Of a stretch of DNA of 64,000 bases, positions 35,861 through 47,600 are shown one piece after another. The notes below the pieces were generated by a model. It ran no database searches, was not told the DNA's origin, and saw nothing but the letters and a program-made list of their open reading frames with translations. A program made the position numbers and the translations under genes. Source of the DNA: Branchiostoma lanceolatum (lineage: Eukaryota; Chordata; Leptocardii; Amphioxiformes; Branchiostomatidae); the NCBI RefSeq assembly GCF_035083965.1, contig NC_089724.1:19362974-19426973 (forward strand), read 5' to 3'. Each line of letters opens with the position of its first letter. Position 1 is the first letter of the stretch.

Positions 35861-38800
35861 ATGGCGGGCAGCAGGGTGGACTGTAAAGTTGTGCTGCTCG
35901 GTAAGGCATACGGGGGCAAAACCTCGCTCGTTGAGCGGTACCTGCACGATAGATTCAACGCGGAAATGCCTTACCAAAACGTGAGTTTTACTAGTAGTTT
36001 TATGCTATCACCTGTTTGTGTATTTTCCATTTCTTACATGGCTCCTTATGTATATATTGTTATGCACATATTTTTGCTAATAGCATTTGTAGAATAGTTG
36101 CAAAGTAAAGGTGACATGTGTTGATAGTTTCAATTTCTTGTATTTTATGGTTAGCTTGCATTTCCCTATTTTATATAACAAGCAGCATTTTTCTTAAATC
36201 ATGCCATAGAATTTGCATTAACATAATGATGATAGATTTTACCTTTACAATGGAATGTGAGAAATGTGGCATCTCTTTGATAATATCATTACATCAAGTA
36301 TGTTGAAAATGTCATTCATTACGGGCGATAGAATACCAAGCAACTGTTAAAACAAACATTGTTGGGTGTGAAAATGAAACAGAAGTGGTGCTATTGATAC
36401 AGAAGAAACATGTGCTTGATACGCCTGGGAGCTGACCCGTGCCCACAGCTACCGGTATTGTAGTAATGACACAACAGATTGGTTCTGTTATTGGACCAGA
36501 TGGGATCCCGGGAATTTATTCTGAGCCCCACATTTGATTGCTACTGTTAGTGCAGTGCAGTTCAGCCTGGCATAGTTCAAGGCCCAACCTTAGTTCTGCA
36601 TTCTTTTTCATTAAAATAGCAATACTGTTTTGTCACAGTACTTTATTTAAAACCTGCTTTATGAAATGGTATAGCAAGGAGCTGTATGAATCTTTATAAT
36701 GATCTGAATTCAATATCTGCAGATACATACCAATCAATCAAGGAGCATAATCCCACATAATTTCGAATCAAATCTTAAGGTACCAGCACTGTCTTGCTTC
36801 TAATGGACATGCAGGTGTACTTGAAAGTACTTCAGTACCTATTAAAACCAAGCATAGATTGGCCCTTCAAACTTACATGTCAAAGTAGGGTTCCGATACT
36901 TATACAAAGCAGGGGTTTTTCTAGAAAAATTAAACAAGAGGGAGCACACACAGGCGAGGGAGCAAATTCTATGTACTTATGGAAGAATCGATTGCTAGGT
37001 GAAGGCTGTATGCTGGGGAATAAGCTAAAATCTGAATTCGACAAGCTGGGCTGAAACAAGAGGGCGCAGCGCCCCTCTTTCCTGATTTAGATGAACCCCT
37101 GTTTTTGTTGTGACACTTTGATGGTTTGATTACATGATCATGATATCATTATAATTGAAACAGGTACTGTTGTTGTTGTTGTTGTTTGTCTGTTAAAACA
37201 TTACAAGACTTGTTAACCTGATATGAAAATAATGAGTTCCTGCAATAACAGTTGACCTGATTGGCTAACATTTTTAAGGTGTGTATTATTGTTTCTTCAG
37301 ACTATAGGTGCAGCTTTTGGAGCCAAGAGAGTAGAGGTAGATGGGAAAATTGTCACACTTGGCATTTGGGTAAGTTTGTTTAATTGCAGTTATTTGATTT
37401 ATTTGCCTTTACTTTGAAATGAAGCAAGTATTGATAAAAAACAAATAATTAACCATTAGCAGGCAGGTGAAGAGAGGAGAACCCTAAGAATTTTAGGTTG
37501 TATGAGTCTCTCCACCAATAATGATGGAAAAGGAATAAAATGAACAAAGGGTAACAAGCTATATATACAAGAATCAAAATCACATCCAGGTAATCAGAGG
37601 GAATTCTGTCTTCCAGCTCAAGAAGTGCTTTATATGTATCCCTTTCTATATCCAGGACACGGCAGGTTCAGAGAGATATGAGGCCATGAGTAAAATTTAC
37701 TACCGTGGTGCGAAGGCTGCTGTTGTCTGCTATGGTAAGTCATGCATACCAGAGGAAATATTTTAGGGTCTAGTTTCTGTAGATATTCGAAATCCAATTG
37801 ATATTGCAAAGATAACAGTACTCATTTCGTGTTTGAAGCTACACTGCCCTACTAGCTTCTTGAAAAGCATCATGCTTCACCTCAACTAAGTATGACAAAA
37901 GTAGAAGAATAAGGTTGAGTAGTTATATGAATTCTGGCTGAGAAGTTTGAGGTATGATATACATAAGTAGTTATTCAATTTTGGTAAGCAGGTGTGTAAA
38001 GTATGGCAGCATTTAGATTTATCATCTGCTGCCAGCCCGATATCCAAATCTGTCACTAGCTTATATTATACTAATTTATAGCTGCCAAGTCTCTTCATCC
38101 TCTTTCACTAATAGGTTCGGATACCAGGCTTATCCTTACTGTCATTATTATTTACAATTATATCAGTTATTGAATCTGAATTTATTACAGATCTGACAGA
38201 TGATGGCAGTTTTGAGAGAGCAAAGTTCTGGGTGAAGGAACTTAATGACAATGAGGAGGTATGAGAGATATCAAAAATGCTAGTAATGAAATTATACAAA
38301 TAAGATAAGACATAATATACAGTATAAGATTATGTATATGATATGTGTAGAAGTGAAAGTTTTATTTTGTGTAGAAGTGAAAGTTTGACAACATCATACA
38401 GTACTTGATATCTGACATTTGTGTTATACTGTTCTGCTAGGCTTGTAGAGTCTACCTCTGTGGAACAAAGCTAGATTTGGTACAAGAAAACAGAAAAGCC
38501 AGAAAAGTGGACTACCACATGACAACAGACTATGCTGATGGTAAGTACATGACTATTGTATACTACTCCTAATATTTTCTACACTTAGAGTCAGGATTGG
38601 AGCATTTCTAAAATATTTACATTGTTGCTTGATTTTGATTGGACTAATGGATATCTTTTTTGAAAGAGTTGTCACTGCTCATTTAATTACTTCTCATAAT
38701 ACATAGATCGAGTAGGGACTGGCAATATTGGTTATAGAATGCCCAAAAGAGCTAGACGTTGTGTTGACCAAGTTAAACAGTGGTAGGATAGGAGTTATAG

Positions 38801-40314
38801 AAGATATTGCCAAATGATGCCATATGATGACTTCACCTAGCTTCCTTGCCTTGATATACTTTCTTCCTTCACCCATTCCATTCCACACAGAAATCCATGC
38901 AGAGGTCATAGAAACATCCAGTAAAACAGGCTTTAATGTCAGTAAGTATACCCACATGATTATATGTCCACATATGCGCCTAGAACAGAATTGTTCCCCA
39001 AATGTTGGTCTTTTCTATAATTGCATTAAATACTGGTAACTTTTATAATGCATGGGGGACAAAAGGACTGTGGTAACAAAATTCTGATTTTCCTGGTAGC
39101 AGCACTAGGAAGAAGTAACTTCCATGTATGTGTAGCAACATTCATTAGGAAAATACCTGTAGCTGTGCACTCAATCAATGGATATGATTCATCAAAATCC
39201 ACTTCCAGACATTGTAGCCCCATTATTCACTAGAAGTTCAGACCATATGCCTTTTACCAATACATGTATTTCTGTATCAAAAATTGTTATACCATTTTTG
39301 TCTTTTACTTAAGTGGCAGTGACGTTACATGTATTTGTTAAATACATGTATCTAATCAGACCTCGTATTTCTTATATTGGAGTAGAGTAATGCCAGTCTA
39401 GATTACGGTAATGCTGTTGTGTTGACTTAAAGACACACACATTTTTTGTCAACAGGTGAACTGTTTGAAAAAGTAGCAGAGGGTTTTGCTAGGGACCCTG
39501 CCAATCGACAAACAGTACAAAGTAAGTATTTGATTGGCTGATGTCTCTGAGACAGCTATTGGTTTGTCTTGCTCAAGTCTGCATTTTACTGGTCTTTTGT
39601 TTATTGTTGTTCTCTGTTCAGCACTAACACCACGGCTTGCTTCTGCTTCTCTGTGCATGCAAAAGAAATATTTTGATACTTTTTTATTTATATCTTATCC
39701 CTGTCTTGCATGACTCTTGTTTACATTCAGTTTGCAGCAGTGTCCAACAATACCCTTCTACTTCCCTTTCTAAAGGTGAGTTCTTGTCCTGTAAGATCAG
39801 GTTTGGTGTAGATATGACATTTCAAAACCTCACTCCAGGCATTGCCTCATTCCTACACTACCCCAGCATTCTTGCCTGTGTTCAACATTTTTTTATTTTC
39901 TTATTTCTTTGATTTTGTAAATTGCTGAGAATGGCAATACTATTTTGTCCAAATCACACTACAATTGTAGAAAGACAAATAAACACACCCCCAAGATCTA
40001 TCAAGGACATTGTATGATCTACATAGCTCATACACAATACAAAAGTTACTACAAGATAGATTTTGTATATGGTCAGACATTACAGATAGCATCCATTATC
40101 TTTTATCAGTCACACATAAACCATAACCCATACGTCTACCTGTATGTACATGTTACACTCATAATAGCAATGTTTTAACAATATAGTCTGTAGTGTCTAC
40201 ATCAGGATGTGTGTATGTCATGAAAAGTTTATTTTGCCTGTATTGTGTGATGTAGGTGCCGAGAACTTCCAAGTCACAGAGCAAGGCAAGTCCAGAGGAG
40301 GCTGCTGTTCCTAG
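35861..40314 (+). CDS. RAB24: RAB24 small GTPase, 8 exons
   Basis: RAB24 is an atypical Rab linked to autophagosome clearance and late endosomes. Coding exons: 35861-35980, 37301-37369, 37656-37734, 38191-38258, 38441-38540, 38891-38941, 39456-39521, 40256-40314; phases agree and give 203 residues, the same as human RAB24. The P-loop is GKAYGGKTS (14-22), the switch I threonine lies in YQNTIGAAF, and the guanine-base motifs are TKLD (121-124) and ETSSK. Switch II is DTAGSERYE with Ser68 where most Rabs have the catalytic Gln. This is the RAB24 signature and predicts low intrinsic GTP hydrolysis. The C-terminus is GGCCS, a double-cysteine prenylation site. Identity with RAB24 runs through every exon ([26 protein letters not shown]). 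Confidence 0.96.
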
Positions 40315-43300
40315 GAGATCTCCATTTACAACTCATTAGTTAGGTTCTACATTGTACACTTACATTTGTATATTTTAGCACTAACAGCAAAATATGCCAC
40401 CAGGCCTATCCATGAAGTTTGTAGATGGGTTATATCTTCAGCTATCGTTTTGTTTAAGTTAGATTGCTAAATGCTTCCTGTAAAGTAACATTCAGTGAAA
40501 CACCTTTTCAACTTAAGATATTGAATAATCTAAGAAGCTGCCTTTTTTCTGCCTGTAGCACAGTAAAGTAATCAGAAATCCTGTTTTATGTATTTTCAAT
40601 CACTGTGCCTGAATTCTATGGCAAAAATATCTGCATTTTACTGATGCTCATGTAAACACCCCTTTGATATGGAATACTAGTACTGGATAACTGGCCTTTT
40701 ATATTAAGCAAATGCCTTTTCTGCTACCTCTAACACAGCAAAACTATGTAGATTTGTTCAGCAAGTTCATGTATTACCAATATCTATCATCCAGTACTGT
40801 TGAAACAAACGCTGGCAAATTATTCCTGTTCAACAGTGTCACCGATTGGTTTGCAATCGTTCTTGTTCTCATTGTTGTTTTCACCAACTGACTCATTGTA
40901 GATTTTATATTTTATGATGTTGGAACTAGAAATGTTGCCACCTTCAAAGCGTAAGATTGAAGTCTGTAACTGCATACTGTCAGTAACTGTTCAGGTGATG
41001 TTACAGCATAGGTCAGTGCAGGGAAATGCTACTGTTGTATTCAAGGGCTTGTAATAACTGTAACAAAACCTTTGGTTTTATGGCTAGCAAGACATTTATA
41101 TTTCCAGTAAATATACAAGATTGTTAATCAGAGTGAACCAGCCATTGTATGATGGATGTATTATTAGGGTACCTAACAGGGACTGCATGTTTCTCATCAT
41201 TACAGTTAGCAGAAGGTGTCTTTGTTTCATCTTGTCTCTAAGATCAGGAATGGTATTGTGGAGCTTGGTACGTGATCTATATGAAAACACAAGATGCTGC
41301 TGTTTTTGTGGATGCAATGTATTCATAATGCAATTTATTGAAGAAGTTGACATTTCAGTGTCACACTTATGTATATTTTATGCTTTGAGAACCAGCAACC
41401 TAGCAAAGAGTTAAACTGTTAACCTTGGTTCTGCAGCTCAACATGTGAAAGAAATGTTGAAGACTTCTTTTTTGCATGTTTTTGTTCAGATTGAAGTAAG
41501 ATTGAAGACCTCACGATGTCACGTAATGTTTACTGTATAGCTTTTCTTTTATTCCTCCAAAGAAATGTACATATTGTTCATGGCTAATATGAAATGGAAT
41601 TAACACTTTTAATGTATTGATGTGACCAATATGATTAAGTTATCCTAATGTCTCAGTGTGTTTTTGTATGCTCAGTCCACCAGTAGATAGTCCAGGTCCC
41701 TAGGCGTCCAAGGTCATATTGTACCCGCACACTTCGCAGTATTTTCAAAGGAAAACTGAATCTGCTGATAGACAAAGACACCATTGCTTTTCATCCTAGT
41801 CATCTTGTTTCACGAAACAGATAAACTTGAATCTCATTTTTTTGAGTCAAAAGGATGTATACCCAGTAAACCAGTCACATAGTATATTGCAGGCATGTCC
41901 TTGTAATGTTATATCATTTTGTGGTCTGATGTCTGGTTGAACAGTTGAGTAAAAGGCCAACGTTGTCGAGGGAGAGCAGATGATTTCCCCTTATAACATT
42001 ATTCTACTTGTTACGTACAAGAAATGGTGATTACATGAATGAAGGTCACAGTGAACGGATGAACACGGTCTCGCACAGCACGTAAAAAATAGCCTTTTTA
42101 TGTGAACTTGTGCTTTTAAAGTTAAAATGAAATGTGAGGACGTTTGGGAAAGTGTTTACTGGCTTTATGCCTACCGGTAGGCCTAGACTGTATATTTCCA
42201 TATGCTGGTCCAATATACCCTAATGGGGCCTAATCTGCAGTACTGCCCCATTGTCGGATATGGTTAAGCAGTTCTAATTTTAAAGATACCTTTATCTAAT
42301 GTAGAAAGTAAAAATGAACAAGAAACAACCACAGAGACCTTTTGATTAAATAGCATTTATCTTTTCTCTTATCAATACAACCCAGAGGCAAAAATAGATC
42401 TGTAAATTTCTCTGAAGACTGTTTGATGGTCCATTTAACTGCACATGTACAGACCAGGAAACAGATCAACATTGTAAGTTTGAAATACCCAGGTAAGGTT
42501 GAAATACAAACCAACTTGGTGCTCCACAGCACCTGTAGAGTTCGCATGGTGAACAAAGCCTTTTGTGTGTCTGAACTTCAAGTTTACTAAATATGTAAGG
42601 TTACTAGTTTATCAGATATAACAGTAAACCTTACATTACCATTAGTGGTGTTAATTCAGTTGAGTCTACCAAAAATATACATCAATTGTTGTCAGCTTCC
42701 ATGTTACTGCATTTGTAGCACAAAGAGTTTGTGACTTTTTAAAAATGTTAACAGAAAAAAAAAATCAGATTGTCTTGATGAGTAACTGCTTATGTATACA
42801 TGTGTATAACACAATTAGCACAATGTCTCAGATTAGTTTTACATTACAAATTTCATGTCTGGCATTCTTTACTGCATCCTTTCCAAATATACCCCTCTGA
42901 AACCAAAACAATTGATAGTATCAAATACTATACAATAAAATGCATGTAGCTGTAGATTACTAGTATGTATTAAGTGCCTTAACTTGTGTCATCAGTGTGT
43001 TTCCATCATAGACAAAAATGAACAACTACCTGTCCGGATAATTTCATAGTAATCACTTTCCTTCTAAGCATGACTGAAAATCAAAAACATCCCTGTACTT
43101 GACTAAAAAGCTTTACCTTACAGTATCTTGAAGTGACATCGATATACTAAATCAGAGTTGTGTTTATTTGTGACCACCATATACGAATCTACCAGCACTG
43201 TGTAATAAATGTCTGATTCCGGAGCTTAAAATGTCTCGGGAAAAAATATATCATGATAAAACATGAGCATCAACAAAGGTAAAAAGGCATCATGTTATCC

Positions 43301-44260
43301 CCAATGGTTTACACCAGCTTATAAATTCATCACCAACCCATTCAATTGTACCTTCTTACAACAAGAATAATTAAAACACTTTTATTTACAGGATATATAA
43401 CTCTTTTTACCCAAGGCTGAAACCAAACAATCTTACATGTATGGACTAGAGACCTTTTGCCAACATGACAGAAGCACCCCAAACCCCATCAGAAATATCT
43501 GTGTGGTAGCCTCAAGTATCCTGAGTCTATGTTGCTCTTTGGACAATGTCAGTTTTTATCACAGTAAGCAAAATATATGATAGTCTTTTTTGGAGAGTAT
43601 AATTGCACTTTTAGTTGGACAAGACCTCAGCAGCCTGGCTTGCTTTTCCACAGAATCTGCTCCCATCCCCAGAACTACACAGTGTTCCCAAACAACGCAT
43701 GTGCTGATCTTACTGTAACATACAGAACTAGTGTAGCATGAAGCTTTGCATTAGTTCTAAACATCTACATTACAGAAACACAGCACTGCATGTGATCTCC
43801 ACTCACATTGTGGTGACAAAAATAGTATGACATCTCAGACATGTACATGGCTTGACATCCTGTAGACAGGAAGCATATTCTTGCACAGCTAGTCACGTGT
43901 GAGCAACTTTCTACAGCTGTCAGTAAAGGCATGCACTCTCGAGCTCATAGATGCCCAATTTGTAAAATCACTGTTTTATCACTTTTCACTTTAATATGGC
44001 ACATCATGGCCTTAACTTGTTGAAAGATCAATGGCACTTACTTCAACCTTTTTCTTCAGCGGTTTTTGAAAATTGCAAAGTTATCCAGTACAAATATTGT
44101 TCCCCCATTCAGAATATCCGTCAGCTTATACATCAATAAGGGCAGATTCGATCGAATCTTGGAAGCACATATTAAATCAGATTTTTTGAGATTTGGAGCA
44201 TGCACAAGGTACATTTTCTAAACACAAGGTCCTTTACAAAGGAAAGACTATCTTCAACTA
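40315..44260. other. Tail-to-tail region between RAB24 and SLC39A13
   Basis: No coding sequence is supported here. The left part is presumably RAB24 3' UTR and the right part SLC39A13 3' UTR. I could not pick a convincing polyadenylation signal for either: AATAAA at 42934 (plus) and TTTATT at 43381 (minus AATAAA) are distant candidates. Confidence 0.4.
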
Positions 44261-44503
44261 GCCTCCGTTGCAGTCCTTTTCCCCGCAGCGTTTTTTTTTT
44301 TCAATTTTTTTTTGGGGGGGGGGGGGTGCGCCGCGTATCTGCTTGGGATCCCGTATCTGCCGTGCCCGTGTCCGCTATAGACCCAGGGTCTATAGCGGAC
44401 ATAGGGGCACGGCGGATACGGGATCCCAAGCAGATACGTGGCGCCCCCCCCAAAAAAAATTGAAAAAAAAAAACGCTGCGGGGAAAAGGACTGCAATGGA
44501 GGC
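44261..44503. mobile_element. 243-bp near-perfect palindrome (hairpin MITE)
   Basis: The two halves are inverted complements over almost the whole length, from GCCTCCGTTGCAGTCC to GGACTGCAATGGAGGC, with the centre near 44386 (GACCCAGGGTC). Each arm contains an A or T run, a G or C run, GATCCCGTATC and CTATAGACCC. TA on both outer sides fits a TA target duplication of the Tc1/mariner kind. It lies about 170 bp past the SLC39A13 stop codon, probably in its 3' UTR. Confidence 0.85.
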
Positions 44504-44672
44504 TAATCTTCAACAAGGAGTCCTTGAGTCTATTTAAGTACACCTATCTTCTACCAGTCCTACAAGTAGTTCCATATCAGCTAGTACCGGATTAAAACCT
44601 CTTATAAAATACCCATTGAGAAGCACAAAGCGTATGATTACAACAATGCAACTATTGATTGTTCTGTTTGCA

Positions 44673-47600
44673 TCATGCGATGCACGACACCAGGCCCATG
44701 GTGGTGATGCCTGCCATCATCATCGCCACCTGTTTGAAGGACTCCCAGCCTGACGTTTCCTCCAGCAGGTCGGGCACCACCGTAACCAAGGCAACGTAGA
44801 TGAACCCGCCCGAGGTGAAGGGCAGGATCCAGGCTGTGGTGTCTCCTGCACAGTACAACGTCATGGCAACGTTAGTGATATATTGACTGATTACAGTTCA
44901 TTTCTGTATCAGTATCTACATAGCCGGTATAACCGCCCTTCGGCGTAACACACCAGCTTCGCAGGCACGTGGCGCGGCAGCAGCTGGATATATTACACCA
45001 AACAAAATCATTTACATGATTTTATGCAATGCTTGTTCACGAAATTGTATAAATGCCAGTTTCCAACCGTTAAGTCAGTACAGGCCTGTTTGTTTGTTTA
45101 TTTGTTTTACAATATACAGAACTCGCAAACATATCTTTATTAAGATGTCACCTTACAGCTGTGTGTTTATTTTACATGACTGAAACAGCTAATAGCAACC
45201 TACCTGCCCCCTCAGCCGACTCAGCCAACAGTGCTGTTGCTGTTCCAAACATCCCGCCAGACGCTGTTATGATCTGTGCCTTGGCTGCCCGCCATCTTGA
45301 GAAGCCAGCGCGCATCAGGATAGCAAAGTCACCAACCTCATGTGGAATCTCGTGGAGCAGAATGGCCAGCGTGGTCAGCATACCAACCTGAAGACCAAAC
45401 ATTTCTTCATGTGATACTGCTTTTTTCCATGCATATATGAGCTAATAAATGGAAGGATGCCTACTAATATAAGCTAATGGTATGTGGTACTTCTTCTAAA
45501 CATGTTTTCCAAGCTACCATATGCTCATTTCAATTAAATCAGATGTATTCAATCATATTTGTCAATTTCTATTTTGTTTTCCAAATGGACAGTGTATGGC
45601 AAAGTACATGTAACGTTGGGTAACATAAATTCGCGGGGTACTTAAATTCGGGATTTTTCGAAAACGGGGTGTTTAGGGATATGTGCTAGATGCAACATCA
45701 GTAATACCGCTAGAAATGCAAACTTGACAGACTAACGCATTCAGAACACTGTCTGAAAAGCTTCGATAACCATGCATTAGAAGTTGGCTACGTCAAAAAC
45801 TCTCCGTGCCTTATTGTCACAGTCTGAGGGCTTAGTGGGAGAATTATATGTACATAGTTGTTCGCTGGTTTATAAGACAAATGTCACATCCGCTTCCTGC
45901 TAAACACAATTATTTACAATACAACTTATTAGAATCTCTTTTGCTAACCTACAACTGGACTCTAAGTGTGATTAATCATCAAAAACACCTCTTTGTTGCT
46001 ACAACCAATGGCTACGGCACTACGGTGAATTTTCCCGCCGCCATATTCGTTACCCAGAATCCTGCTATTCGGCAGACGACAAACGTTTGCGAGGAACACT
46101 TTTTTGTCTAAATGTTGTGTGTGATAGTGGACCGATGGCGATATTTTCCTCGAAGTTTGCTCTTAGCACAAGCAGAAACACATGGACATAGTAGTATTAC
46201 CATTTCTACGGCATCCAGCTAACGCCCCGATGAATAATGTACAAATTTCCATGACGGTGGGGGTGAACTTTGAGTGACGTTCTACCGACTCAACACACGG
46301 GTTGTTCCCGAAGGCCTGATGTGTGCGGTACGGCCGTTTTTTCGTGTATTTTTTTTACTTGAACACGTCTATATCCATAGCACTCTCCTCAAGCCAAGGA
46401 TGGAACGAATAGCTGCTGTATAAAATGTGATTAGCGGTAAGATATTCAAGACGAATCTTCTCTCCCGAATTAATGTGCCCCCCTGTCCGACAGCACCGTC
46501 ATTGTGCGTGCAGCGGACGGTAGTTTTGAATTGAAATATTATGGTGTCAGCACGACTAGAGACAAAATCTACCATATGTATGATTAGTGCAAAGATACTA
46601 CATGATACTGACAGAATAATAGAAAAAAAGGATGGTTTATTGTTCTGCTAGATTGATTTCAGTCAACCATTATCGGAAAAATCCCGAATTTATGTTACCC
46701 AACGTTACCCTTTAAAACTAAGAAACTACAACTGACAGGTGGTGTTCCATTTGCAAACATCCCAGAACTAACACCACATGTGATACTTCAGTTCCAAACC
46801 TGGAACAGACCCAAAATATGTGAGTGGAGATATACATGGAAACCATTACATTTTCCATGGAATGTTGAATTGGTATTTCTACCCTAGGCCTGCATTCATG
46901 GTCTGAATGCTGTTAAAATGTACCCTGTGATAGTCCACACATTGTCAGTCCTTAGCAGCCACTGCGACACTACAGAAAACATACAATGATGGATTTGTAC
47001 TTGAGCTGGATAGATACTACCCTACCTTTGTGCTGACAAGAAAGCTCCCTCCCACAGCCAGCCCGTGGGTGAAGTTGTCTATACAGTTGGCCAGCAGGTT
47101 CAGGTACCCAGAGATCTATGTGACAACAGAAGCATATTGCTGCATCATCAGCAAATGTGGTTCCTAACATGCTCCAGTCAAAGCAACTGGAGGTGACTAA
47201 AACACAATGAACATTTTAAAAAACACTACTTAAAAGACAGATAAAGTCAAGACAAAAAACACAATCCTCCTGTACTACACAATGGTATGCCCCATTTCTA
47301 AAATACCATACAACATATGAAGCACATGTACATGTATTTGTAACAGAAGTAAAAATGAGTGCACAGAGCCAACCTACCTGAATGTGTTGACTGGGCTGAT
47401 TGTCGCTACAGTCATCTTTATCATTTCTGCTCTTTTCACTCAGACTCACTGGTCCATTCTCCTGCTTTAGTTTCCCATTGGCTGCTGCATTCGAAGGTCT
47501 TATGGCACCATTTTTAAAAACCTCGCCATTTGCACCCTCGCTGCTGTCCTTGTCATGTGGACTCCGCCTCCTGATTTGACTGACATCTTGGTTTGGAGGT

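Noticed and set aside
44200-44543. Overlapping ORFs on both strands at the 44.2-44.5 kb palindrome
   Set aside because: A palindrome opens mirrored frames on both strands. The peptides are low-complexity translations of the hairpin.
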